Shown: one piece after another, positions 35,215 to 47,400 of the stretch
Numbering within the stretch: position 1 is the first letter of the stretch
Layout of the letters: each line of letters starts with the position of its first letter
Source: Strix aluco
Taxonomy: Eukaryota; Chordata; Aves; Strigiformes; Strigidae
Assembly (NCBI RefSeq): GCF_031877795.1
Contig: NC_133931.1
Span: 19,971,764-20,035,763 of the forward strand
Direction: 5' to 3'
Length of the DNA: 64,000 bases
Translations under genes and position numbers: made by a program
The notes under the pieces: model-generated
Databases searched by the model: none
The model's input: the letters and a program-made list of their open reading frames with translations, nothing else
Told to the model about the DNA's origin: nothing

Positions 35215-35234
35215 TTTTTTTTTTTTTTTTTTTT
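35215..35234. repeat. Poly(T) tract, T20
   Basis: Uninterrupted run of 20 T in RSPO2 intron 1, with no recognisable SINE attached. Confidence 0.95.
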
Positions 35235-38200
35235 ATGGAACATTTGTGTGACTGTAGCAAGGGAAGTGTAAGTAAGTACACATAATACTTAGAAGAGGCA
35301 TGCAGTTCCATAATTTTGTTTCAATAAACATTTTTAATTGAATTATGAATGTTACTTGAAGAGGGTAATAACAGATCTCATGTATGGTTAACATAGATCC
35401 GAAACATTATGTAAATCCATCTAGTATGATTTTCTGTTTTTAAAAAAATTTTTACTCTCTAGGATTTAACAAATGTAAATCTAAAAATAATCCAGACTAT
35501 ATAGTTTAGGGATTATGAGTCTCAATTTTACCTCACAGAAACTTTTGTCTATTTTTTTTTTGAGAATTGTCAAGATTTTCCCCATCTTCATGAAAAACAG
35601 ATCCAAACATAGATGTGAGGTAGAGGAAGGGACCTAAAAGATAAATAGTGTTTGTGATGTCAGCTTTTAGGTACTGCCTAAATTGGTGCTTTTTTTAAAT
35701 CACTGGGCAGTTACATGAACACTAACTCCCAAGTAGACCATGTGCAGCAATGAATACAATGTCTGTGCCTATATACTGGGAGAAACTTGTACTGCTTTGC
35801 TCTGCAAAGGGACAATAGTATTTGTGTTAGAGAATTGCAATGGTGCAATAAAATACAAGCTTCCTGATCCAGTCATCTTATTTTCTTTCTTGAGTTGAAA
35901 CGATGGCTGAAATATGTTACACACAAATATATACTCTGCACTAATGTATGGTCTTTTTAGCCGTATGGTTGCCACCTTTGAAATACCAAAACCCCCCCAA
36001 ACTAGCCACATCAGACAAATGGCTGTTGTGCATGCACAGATTAATCTGCACATGTATAGCAGCGTTAACAACACCCAGTGCGTCCATATTAAAACTTGCT
36101 GGGCAAGTTGGAAACCACTGGAACAGCAACTGCTTAGCAAAGATTGGTATTGCTGATTTGCTCTTGCTTCTTTCTTGAATTACTCAGAAAAAAATCTGGC
36201 AGATATGGTATGTTTTCATTATAAACCTACCGACTTTCCTAGTGATTCCACTGACAAGCATGTAGCTACGACTCTTTTGAATGGGAATTAAAGTTTCATC
36301 ATCTTTCACTTTCTCTGTATTGAGATGGTACTTAAGGATCCCAACTGAGGTGAGGCCCTGTGGTGCTGGCCCTGCTTAAACAATAACCTCTGAATTAAGG
36401 TCACTAGAGCAGATTCTGTCCCAGATCTCCCTTCACTAGCAGAAATGTTCTTTGGCCTTTCATTACAGTTAGTCAGACCTGGTTTATGTCTCATTTTACA
36501 CAGTGCATGCTAATAATGTGATGGGCATGGATTCAGTTTTGACTCAGCAAGAGTAACTGTAACTCAGCAGTATCACCGCAATGCACCCAAGGTGCATTAG
36601 GTTGTCTTCACAACACAAACTGGTTTTAGTTTGCTTAAAGCTATTGCCAGTTATTGTGGAATACTTACAAGTAGCTTCTGATCTGAGATGCTTCACTCTT
36701 GCAAGGGACCTAAACCCAAAGAACATTTTATAGAGGATTTGCTTATTTGTCTGTTCTCACTGAATTACATGTTTTAATACTTTCATCAGAGCATTTTCAG
36801 GAGGTGGTTTTACCTCTAAATTTGGTCTCCTGTCCTCTCCAAAATGGTCTGTTGAATGCTCACTTTGGTGAATGGTCACTTTGAGGAAAGTTGACTTTCT
36901 GAGGGACATCTGAGGATAGGCACCTTTTGGAGTAGGGTAGTTGTGTGCCTTTGCTGTTGTGATCTACTCCTGTGGCAACAGCTGATGACAGGACAGTTCT
37001 TCAATTTACTCTCCTTGCCCGGGCCATCAAAAATATACCTGGCCTGTATGCATCTGTGTTCAGCAAATACTGATTGCACATGGGCAGATCGCCTGTTTGT
37101 GTGTCTGTTGTCTACCTGACATGGTTCGGCGCTGGGAAGTCTGCCTTGCAGGTAAGAGAGTACCTTCGGAAGTCAGAGGGATTGCTTTCATTGTTAGTCT
37201 TTCCACATGTAAAACTTTTGGTTAGTACATGCATGCATCAATGGCAATGGTAACAGAAAACAAACCCCTCTTTTATGTAAATGCTAAGCAGTGTTCCAGT
37301 GTGAAATGTTAATATTATGGCAGTATGTGAGTTAATAATGGAATCATTTAATTGAAATGGTGCTTCTAGATAGGTGCTTTGACTTCCAGCTGTATTTCTC
37401 ACAGCGCTACTGCAGTATGCTGGAGTGCAGCAACTTCACTGATGCTGAGGTGACAGTGGGTCATGGTTTCCCTTTTTAACTAATGAAACTGCAGAATTAC
37501 AAGTGCTCATCATAACTCCCTTATTCGGTCTCAGATTTTGCTGAACTTCACCCATTGCCCTTGGCGTTCAAAGTTTTTTTGGAAATTGAGTTGTAGGAAA
37601 CATTTGTAGCTGTAGCTGGGAAGTAAAATGAGAAAAATCCCCAACACTTTTGTAGTGTTTAAATAAACTATTTTTTTTTCTATACAGCTTGCTTTGATTC
37701 AAGTTTACTGTGTTTTGTGTTTTTTTAGTATAGATTGTTGTAGAAACAGAAAACTATGATCTGCTTCAATGAAATATATGTGCTGTGAAATTGAGAAGCA
37801 AATGTTCTGCAAAATCTTATGTTTAGGTGAATAGAACCTGTAGGCCACCTAGTGCTACACAGTGTGTTTATCTACTGCTGTTCAGTTGTGTAGTAGTAAC
37901 AATACATACTTATTTTGAGGGGTTCAAGTAAGCAAAGCTGACATAGGGTAGGAGAGGAAGAGGAGGCAAAGAATAACATTGTCATTAACAGTTTGGGACA
38001 AAGTTGGGTATCTGATCTCCAGTTCTGATTCTCAGACTTGTCCATGTTGACTGGGTTATGTAGCCCCTCTGTGTTGAGGGCATGCACTATCACAAAAAAA
38101 AAGTATTTCCTCCATTTTGGATAGCACAGTTCAGCCTCATCTGTAGCTTTCTTGGCAAGAAAGTCAACAATTTTCCAGTTATCTTCCCATATTTGTACTG

Positions 38201-38380
38201 TACATGCTCTATCCATCTGTCTTTCAAGTCATCTCTGCAACCCAGTACAGAAACTTCTATATATTGTGTCAAAGGGAATACAGTTTTGATCAACTTTGGG
38301 TACAAGAAGAGGAGGATATTTTCTGTTCTTCTGCTAAAAATGTCTTGTTATCTGCATCTTGTGCCAGCAGTATTCTGGAA

Positions 38381-38400
38381 ATTACACACACCCCCCCCCC
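38381..38400. repeat. (AC)n followed by C10
   Basis: A short ACACAC run and ten C sit exactly at the 5' truncation point of the CR1 copy at 38.4 kb. Confidence 0.85.
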
Positions 38401-39190
38401 ATCCAGGAGGACCTCAACAGGCTGAAGAAATCAAAAGGAACCTCATGAAGTTTAAAAAGAAGTGCAAAGTCCTGTATCTGGGGAGGAACAACCCCATGCA
38501 TCAATATATGCTGGGGGCCACCCAGCTGGAAGGCAGCTTGGCAGAAAAGGCCCTGGAGGTCATGGTGGATGATATATTGAATGTGAGCCAGCAATGTGCC
38601 CTTGCTGCAGGGAGGACTAATGGTGTTCTGGGCTGCATTCGGAGCAGTGTTGCCAGCAGATTATCCTTCCCCTTAGCACTGGTGAGGCCACAGCTGAAGT
38701 ACTGTGTCCATCTCTGGGCTCCTCAGTACAAGAGAGACATGGACGTGCTGGAGAGAGTTCAAGAAAGGGCCACAAAGGTGATTAAGGGACGAGCATCTCT
38801 CCCATGAGGAAAGGCTGAGAGATCTGTGACTGTTCAGCCTGGAGAAGGCTCAAGGAGGATCTCATCAATGTAACTGAAGGGAGGGTGCAAAGAGGACAGG
38901 GCCAGGCTCTTTTCAGTGGTGCACAGTGACAGGACAAGAAGCAGTGGGCACAAACTGAAACACAGGAGGTTCCCTCTGAACATCAGGAAACACTTTTTTA
39001 CTGTGAGGGTAACTGAGCACTGGCACAGGTTGCCCAGGGAGGTTGTGGAGTCTCCATCCTTGGAGATAGATACTCAGAGCCATCTCTGAACAGGATCCTG
39101 AGCAACTGCATCCAGGTGGCCCTGCCTGAACAGGGTGATTGGACCAGATGATCTCCAGAGGTCCCTTCCAACCTCAACCATCCTGTGAAA
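38399..39190 (+). mobile_element. CR1 LINE, 3' fragment in RSPO2 intron 1
   Basis: It begins abruptly after a C10 run with CATCCAGGAGGACCTCAACA, and its frame is open to about 38807. The C-terminal RT motifs are readable (LKYCVHLWAPQYKRDMDVL), followed by a 3' UTR with TTGCCCAGGGAGGTTGTGG and GATGATCTCCAGAGGTCCC. It ends near 39190. It is less decayed than the 1-kb copy and lies in sense with RSPO2. Confidence 0.92.
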
Positions 39191-39914
39191 TGTGGTTTGG
39201 AAATGTGTCGGGTACCTAGCTTGTGTCTGTTTGGTTTTTAGTAATAGCTGTGGAGAGGAATGATAGAGAGTCCATTCCCTTTAGGAATCCTTGGGATACG
39301 TGACTGTGAATCATGAGCAGTTGCAATCACCTTAGCTTTGCTGGAGTACTGAGATCAACCCAGAGGAGCTTCCTCGTATTTAGCAGTGACACTGGACTTT
39401 CCAGCTCTGTAACTTCCCCTCAGCAAGACTCCCAGTCTAGCAGAAGTCTTGAAATAGCACTTGCTCCACCTCTTACTTCCCTTCTTCCTGTTCACACTTC
39501 CATGCAAAAAAAGCTGATGATGCACAGTGGAGATGAAAGGTAAGAGGTAAAATAAACGTGAAGACAAAAAACTGAGTTTGTCTGGGTGGTCTGAGCCATT
39601 TAAAGTTCTCATAAAAATAAGGTTCTATATCATGCTAATTTTGCATTACATGAGTTCCTTGCTCCCCCATTTTTTTTCTTTCCAAATATTTACAAATATT
39701 TGAATGTTTGAATAGAATGCATTGTGAATGCAGTGATTAAGATACTAGATCTAAGTCTGGTCTCACTTATTTTGTTGTAAATCTGGGGGTAATGTCAATC
39801 TGCCTCAGGCACAGTGTATATTTGTGAAGTGGTGCTTGCTCTTGAAGTGGTATATTGTTGTCTTATGAAATATTACCGTCAGATCCTACAGAAAGACTGA
39901 AAGTCAGACACCTC

Positions 39915-39933
39915 TTTTTTTTTTTTTTTTTTT
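39915..39933. repeat. Poly(T) tract, T19
   Basis: Uninterrupted run of 19 T in RSPO2 intron 1. Confidence 0.95.
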
Positions 39934-42135
39934 AAGAGCTGTAGTTCACTTTGCTAATGCTATATTTGAGAACTCTTTCATTACTTTTAGTTCTTTCCAT
40001 CAGACTCCTGGAAAAAGTCTTGCTGCTTCCAACTTTTATTTCAGTTATTGTAACATTAGCAGTGGCATCAATATGTAGGATTTTTTCAGCTTTTGGAAAA
40101 AGGTTGAAATGTGACTCTGTTAAACCTGAATCTGAAGACAGACTTGGTTTCATATTGTTTTCTCTTAATAGCTTTCCAAGCAGCCGCTAAGTGAAACTGC
40201 TGCATATTGAGCCTGGTGTAATATGAGGCTCATTGGGTAAAATAACATTAGTCTGTGCTACTTAAACACACTCTGGAAGGCTTAAGGAGGAGAGGAAGGA
40301 AAATATTTGAAGAGATCAACTGGATGTGGTCAAATACAAGTAATGTCACCTGAGAAGGATTAGAATTTGCCAAAGCTTGACCTGAATGAAGACCTCCATT
40401 TAGGGCTTGTGTTCCTACCAGATCAGCTGCAGTAGTTTTTCCATGCACAGTTTTCTACCAGCAGTCATACAGTGAGAGTCCAGTGATTTACTTGGCTTCT
40501 GTGTCTCAGCTGCAGTAAAGTTTTTTTTAAAATAAAAAAAAATGAAAAAAAAAATCCCAGTTTAACATTCCTTCTTCTTAGCTGCAGCTGGCTTTTTCTA
40601 ATTACTAAAGTCTTAACATTTTTTTCATATACATTCTGTTGCTCTTATCCTTGCTGGGAGCTCAGTGTACACACTCTAGCTGATAAACTGCTACACGTGT
40701 AGTTCATATCCTTGGATGTGGACAGCTTCAAACAAATACGTGCATTGACACTTCAAAATCCAGGAGAAGACCCAGTGGAGTAGTTAGTAGCAATGGTACT
40801 TTATCCACTGTGGTCTTTGTTTTCTGATTATGTGAGGTTAGCAAACCCAGTGGCCTCATATTCTTAATAACATGCCTACTGTGATGGTGTCTTTGAAAAT
40901 CACTCGTTCTTCTGTTTTGTGATTGTGTTTTTGAGTGCTCAGGACACGTTCCTGTGCACATCTCTGAAGTGAGGGGTATCTTTTGTAGGTGTAAAAATTG
41001 AGGCCTGGGGTTATAAAGGCCTGAGTTCCTCTGTAAGGTAAAAGAGAATGAGGATTGGGGATGCTTAGCACCTCTGGGAAAAAAAAAAAAGTCACAAGTG
41101 ATCACAAGTATTTATTTTTTTTTTTTACTCAACCGTGCTATAGAATTGGGATGGGGTAGAAGAAAATGAAATGATTGATTATGCTCTCATCATGCAACTA
41201 AGTGGTTGTTCACCACAGCAGGCTGCTATAGCCATTCCTGCTAAATCTGAGGTTTGACCAACGCAGGGTGAAGTAGGAAATACTTCTATATGGAAATAAA
41301 GAAAAAATCATGCATATTAAGATTAGAGTTTTTCAGAGGACCTACGTCATCTCATGCTTCTAAGTTTAGACTTGAGTATCACAGACTTAATGTGGGGATC
41401 ACTCTTAATGTGGAGATGAATTTACCTTTACCAACAAGAGGTTTCTTATACCTTTCTCTAAAGCATTATTGACTGCTGCTGGAGTGCGCAATGCTTTTGC
41501 TCAGTATATCAATTTCCATGTAAAATTTTCATTGCAAAGTTTCTGTTTCTACAGAAAATGGTAATTGATTCTAGATTTTTGTGAGGTTCAGCATAGCATG
41601 CGCCTTTCTGGGCTTGATCTTTCTTCTTAAAAATACCTCAAGTCCCAGTTAAGCCTGGCAGATACGTAACGAGAAAAAGCACACAATGAAATGCAGTGCT
41701 GTGGAGGAATAGCATATTTCTCAAGAGACTTGTATTGAAATGATTTAATGTCAGAACTATTTAGTGTTATCCTTCTTTTGCATTTACATCTCACACTGCT
41801 AACTTATGAAATTGTGACAAAGATTAATCGTTTTTTTTAGCCACAAACATAGTTGACTTGTTTTTCATCACTGCTTGTTACCGTGTTAATTTTTTCTTGA
41901 TTTTGTCATTCATGCTTAGTTTGTAGCAGAAACACTATCTCCTGTCTCCTTGTAGTAACCATGTAGAGATCCCCATGATATTCTACTGTATGGAATAATT
42001 TCTCTTTTGTTTATGTATGTTTAGCCAAGGAGAAATCTGATTAGCCGAATGCTCTTGATAGTACTCAAGTACATCCTAGAGCTTTGCATTTGCTGTTTGA
42101 TGTTCCATTTTACAGCTTTACTTAAATGCTCTGCA

Positions 42136-42212
42136 GGGATTGTGGTTTAGTGGTGAGAGCATGAAATTTGAATCCAAGGTGCCTGGTTCTCTTACCAACA
42201 GAGCTGGTCAGT
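42136..42212 (+). mobile_element. MIR-like SINE relic (tRNA-related head)
   Basis: GGTTTAGTGGTGAGAGCATG followed by TTTGAATCCAAGGTGCCTGG resembles the tRNA-derived head of MIR, with its A-box-like and B-box-like parts. Only about 75 bp are recognisable. Confidence 0.45.
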
Positions 42213-42291
42213 ATGTTTAAAAACAGATTCTTCTACCCCACCACCCCTATAATGGATTTCTGAATATGTGTCTGCAAAGAAGTTTTTTTCC

Positions 42292-42312
42292 TTTTTTTTT
42301 TTTTTTTTTTTT
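42292..42312. repeat. Poly(T) tract, T21
   Basis: Uninterrupted run of 21 T, about 80 bp to the right of a MIR-like relic. Confidence 0.95.
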
Positions 42313-44239
42313 CCTTAAATAAATGTGGAACATTTGCAGCTTAACTTGTACTGCAAGTCTTTCAGTTCTGTGCCTCAGTTCCTCTGGTGTGGAGGGTAGT
42401 GTTTTATCACAGTGCAGTTTAAATTGTATCAGTGATTTGCATGGCTAAGAGGTCCTGGAGTGTTAATCTCTAGGCATGTGTATGGTTATTATGAAGGATA
42501 ATAAGCACATAAATAAGTTTCCTGCCTCCAAGTTTATTGACTGAGCACACACCTGCATGTAGAACATTGCGTCCATGGCAGTGATCTAAGAGATTTAGAG
42601 AGTACTGGCTCTATCTGATGATAAGTCTTCTGTGTTCTCATGTGTGTCAGAGATGAGATAGCAAAGCCTATGTGACTCTGCACCACTGCTCTGCAGTGTG
42701 CAGAAATTACTGTCATTTTTTTCACTACAAGATAATGTGTCTGAAAAAGTGTTTAAATGGGGTTTTATCCTGATGTATTTTATTAACTTTTGGATACAAA
42801 GGATGGAGCTCTTCACATGCAGGTAGGTATTTGCAGTAGGCTGACTTAATTGCTGTAAGAACAATGTATATATTAATGAAAAACAAATTATGTTTTATTC
42901 CATCAGATTTTGAAAATGACAAGAGACTTGAGGCCAGTCTCAAAATTAAGAAATATATATTTCTTGTATTAAGAATATATAAAAAAGTATATAGCACATT
43001 TGTGTTTACTTCCTCAGAGCTGCCAGTATCTTTCCTTTTAATTCTAGAGTCTCTTATTATTCACATTACAAAACTAATCCATGTAATGTGAGCCAAGTGG
43101 CTTTTAGTTTTTTATAAACAAATGACTTGTCTGTCTTTAAGACTGTATTTGCATTCCCCACAGAATAACAAAAAAAAAAATCAGTAGCCCCTTGCCAAAA
43201 ACTAATTTTAATTTCTACTTCAGTGAATGCTAAGCACCCAGAGTGCACAGGTAAATTTTATATGTTTTTATTTTTTATCTTCTTTATGAGGGAATTCTGA
43301 TTTGGATTTAAAAAAGCCCTATAGCCATTAAGGGTCATTTTTTCAGCATGAGACCCAGTCTGCTGTGATTTAAATGGATCTGAAATACAGAAGCTACTTC
43401 ATTTAATTCCATCTTTAGTGTTATTCCTGCAAGATGAGGAGATAAAACTATACATATCTGAACAGCAAATACGCTCCGTCTGTTGTAGTTCAAGATTTCT
43501 AAGTCTGGTCCATCATCTTTGTCTGATGTCTCAAACTCTGATGCCTTGGGCTGACAACGGGGAGATGACAGAAGATTTGGTGGACGTTTTGAATGTGCTA
43601 AGTACATGCAGGATGTAAAGCACAGTGCTGTTGGATTGAATTAAAGTGACATCCTGCAGCTAAGTGTGTATTTGTGTAGCGTGGAAACAGTGATTGTTTG
43701 AATTGTCTTTTCCATACTTCTTTCTGTAACGCAGATACATTCATATGAGGTAATATATGCATATTTCCAGAGTTATAATCTTCCAATCTGGTGTTTCTTC
43801 ACTATGTTTAAAGACACCTATTCTTCTACCTTCCCCATTTCTAATTAGATTGCTTTGCTGCTCCTCCTCTCAGTCGTGTGCGGCTTTGGCATAATTTTTA
43901 GCATTTATTCTTCCTTCACGTTTTTTCCAAATGTCTATAAAGTCTTTTGTCTTGTCTGAAAAGCCTTCATTTTTTCTCTGAACTTATTGCTGACACTTCC
44001 ATATTTCTTGGAAGAAAATCATCTTCTTCCTTTCCCCAACCTCCAAAACAGTCTTTATTGAAAATGGTTTTATTGGCTCATTTTTGTTTTGCAACAAAAC
44101 TTTGTAGGAAGTTTTGATGTCTTTTGAAATATAATAATGTGAGTTTTTTAAAGAGTTCTATGTATTAGGGTTTTGCAGTGATTATGTTCAGTTTTACTAA
44201 AGATTTAGAACGGGATGACTAAAATGATGAGTTGTCTCA

Positions 44240-44400
44240 AGGTACAGAAGACTTGTTTTCACTTCCTCACTCTCAAGCTGTGTGACCTTGGTGAAGTTGT
44301 TCAGTCCACGTCCTGTCTCCACCTTTCTTCATCTGGAAAATGGGACCAGACATTTGCTCCTGGCATAGACTTGTAACAGCACTACAATGGTGAAGACTGC
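44240..44400 (+). mobile_element. MIR-like SINE relic
   Basis: CAAGCTGTGTGACCTTGGTG is followed about 50 bases later by TTCATCTGGAAAATGGGACC. Both are core phrases of MIR in the right order and at about the right spacing ('agctgtgtgaccttgggcaagt' and 'ctcatctgtaaaatggg'). This is the best of the three MIR candidates. Confidence 0.58.
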
Positions 44401-47400
44401 ACATCTCTTAGAAGAAATAAATTCAATTCTGCTACATACCTTTTCTGTTCTGATGTTTATAACTTTGAAGAGCTGTTCCTCAGCATTCAGTATTTTCTGC
44501 TTTTAGTGCATTTATCCAACATGTTCTTTGAAAGCTTTCTCCATAAACAATAACATGATGGTCAAAACCTCATGCTTGGACTTTAGAGCAGTGTACTTCT
44601 ATTTGTTTAAACTGCTCTACGTTCTTTAGGGTAAAGATACAGGGAGAATTCTGGCCCTATGAAATGAATGCTTCATCATCCATTGACTTGAGAGGAATGA
44701 GAATATCACCATTGGTTCACAAGTGCCAAGTGAAATGCGGTAACAGTTGGATATGTCTGTGAACAAACTGCTTATCCAGTGATTTTCCTGGGTTCTGGTA
44801 GGACTGTGTTCCTTTGCTTATTTGCCCAGCACTTTCCATGTCTTACGTAAATTATAATGAGGCCTTAGGTGCCTTAGAAGTAGCTGAGGTGAGCTGGAAA
44901 ACAGGCTGTTTCCAGTACAGAGCCAGCTTGTTACTAATGCTCAATAAAAATAAGAGAATAGGATTTCCTTTAGGTTTCCGAATTTTATTTACTCAGCATA
45001 GTCTTAGCATGTAAAATCTTATGGGCATGAATGAGATTAAGTAACATATGCTGTTGTTAGCATTGTTTCAGACTTGGCAATAAACAAACTGTGCCCTTTC
45101 CAGCCTCTCAGTAGATAAATGCTTCATATTTTATTAGAACAATTTGGCTCCTGACATGAACTGTAGGCCCATTAATCCTGTAATATAGTGAATAAGATTG
45201 GGAAAACACAGGATGTAAATATGTTCTTCATTATGCACTTTAATACCAACCAGATATATAGTGTGCATTTTAGAACATGGTAGTCGTAGTGTACTAAGCA
45301 ACTAGCAAATTGTTGACAAGGCTCATCTGCTATTGGTTTATTTTGGGGTTAAGAGCAAAAAGCCTTAAGAAATGTCAACTGTTTGACATTATATGTTGAT
45401 GCCTATCACATTTTGCTGGACATAGCTTAAATAGGTAGGGCCGGTGGCTTTATTACCTTCAGCTCAGTATTCTTCATTGAATCCAGAAATAAGACAATTT
45501 AAAGAGTATGTGAAGAGTTCTTCAGTAAGTGTTAGAGAAGAAAAAGACTCCTCAATTATGAGCATGGTTACATTTTTACATTGGGGATAATAAAAATAAA
45601 TAATTCTAGTCAATGTAGCAGTAAATCCAAGTTGTTCTATTTTACCATGATCTTTTAATTTGGGACTGGTTTTCCTTCCTAAATTTAATCTGAGAGTTAC
45701 TCAGATCACTTAAGAAGTGGGAAAGAGTAAATTCCTGTTGATACCATAGCATGTGCTACAAGAATCTTCGAAGTGATGATCATAATGGTCTCAGTAGCCA
45801 TACGTTCAGTAAATTAGCTGGTGTTACTCAGTGGGGAAAATGGACCACCAAACACTGGGCTCCAAACTGAAAGTATACTCTAGTGAATAGCGTGTGTATC
45901 TTATCTGTAACTCATCTGTGGGGAGCATGCATGTGGAAAGGAAGCTTGAAGGCCTTTGAATACAGTTTTAATCTTCCCATGCAATATTTTCCTGTTGGAT
46001 TGTCAAGGTGCTAGGCTTCTACTTGAAATTCGTAAAGGGCAGAATATTGATCATGGGCCTTCATTATATGTGATGTTTCACAAGTTTTTGAAGTCTGTAA
46101 TTCCAAAAATGGACCCACTGTGTACTGCTGAGTTACTTATTGTGTATTTTGAAAGCCATCATATTTTTTTTTATAAAGTTTCCCTTTTTCCCCCATGGAG
46201 TTTGTCTTGAAGATATTTCAGTGTGTTGGCTTCCAAGTTAAACAGACTTTCAATACATTTCAGTAAGTGAAAGGACAGTCCCTCTATAAATGAAGGAGGA
46301 GACAATCTTTTGAGACCACCTAATTAATGTTTAATTAATTACTTATTTAATAATGCTGCAAAATTCTGGTATTGCATTAGTGTGCTGCCGTATTACTTCC
46401 TCTTCCTACAAGACAGCATAGCAGAAATTTCCAATCTTCAATAATGGCATTTGTAAGAACAAGTCGAGTTCCACAGCACTGACAACTGAGCAGTAAAAGA
46501 TGCAGTGAAAGAGGACTTGTATCCTTATTTTGTCCCTTTCTTAAGCCTCAGACCTTTCCTTTAGGACCGAGATCACTATGCTTTCACAGCACAGAGATGC
46601 TAATGTGGAAAAAAGAGTAAAAGAACCAGTGTATTTTGTGGAGAAAATAAAAGAAGTGTTTTCCATTGGTGGGGGAAGTTAGAGAAATACGAAAAAAACC
46701 CCCACCTTTTTCATGAAAAGCAGACAACTTTCATGGAAAGTATCATTTAGTAAAAAGAAGAATAATTGCCAAACAAGAGGTCAGGGTAGAAGCAGCCATA
46801 GAAAACAGTACTGAATTCATTGGTATGGGATTTTGGGGTGCAGTTTTTATTGGGTCTGACAAAGTGCGTTGTGATGTCTTTGGAATGAGACTTCATGGAA
46901 ATATACTAACAGCCTGTGCACAGATTCAGAAAACATTCCTGTATTTGAAGTGGTTTAGCAAAATTCATTTATCCATTAAATCAAGAATTGTGTTTAGGCT
47001 GCAGGACCTGATGGCCCACATAATGTGCACCGGGCTCCTAGCAGTCATATGTAAACTGTCTAATCACTCTCAGCTGTGTTATAACAAATAATTGGAAACT
47101 TAATATCTACCAGCAGTGGTACCTGTATCTGTACCAGTAGTAGACATTCCTCTTACAGTTTCTTAAAAAAAGATGAGATCCCTCAGAAAATGTTGTTTAG
47201 TTTTCTTTAAATTTTTTTTATTGCTACTTTTAAAAGCTGCTGTTACAGCTTGGCTGCCTGTTGTCCATGTTGCATTGTTTTCTTTGAACAAAAGCCAGTC
47301 CTTTTTTTGGCAAGTACTTTGCCTTTTGAACAACTGTTAGTAGGGAGAGATGCATTTCTGTGTTACAGTGATGATTTTAACAGGTCGCTCCAGAAACATT

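Larger units (their letters stand above)
32291..38380 (+). other. RSPO2 intron 1, unique sequence with homopolymers
   Basis: Holds a T/G-rich tract at 32.4 kb and T20 at 35.2 kb. No other repeat family or exon recognised. Confidence 0.5.

Noticed and set aside
35914..36178. Overlapping short frames around 36.0 kb on both strands
   Set aside because: No known motif and no splice or codon evidence. I could not match the stretch to a transposon either.
38082..38807. 241-codon + strand frame as a host protein
   Set aside because: The second half is CR1 RT C-terminus; the first half is non-homologous upstream DNA that happens to be open. This is a chance fusion frame.
39735..39830. Possible further MIR-like relic
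   Set aside because: Only a short phrase (ATCTGGGGGTAATGTC) resembles MIR; it is too little to call.
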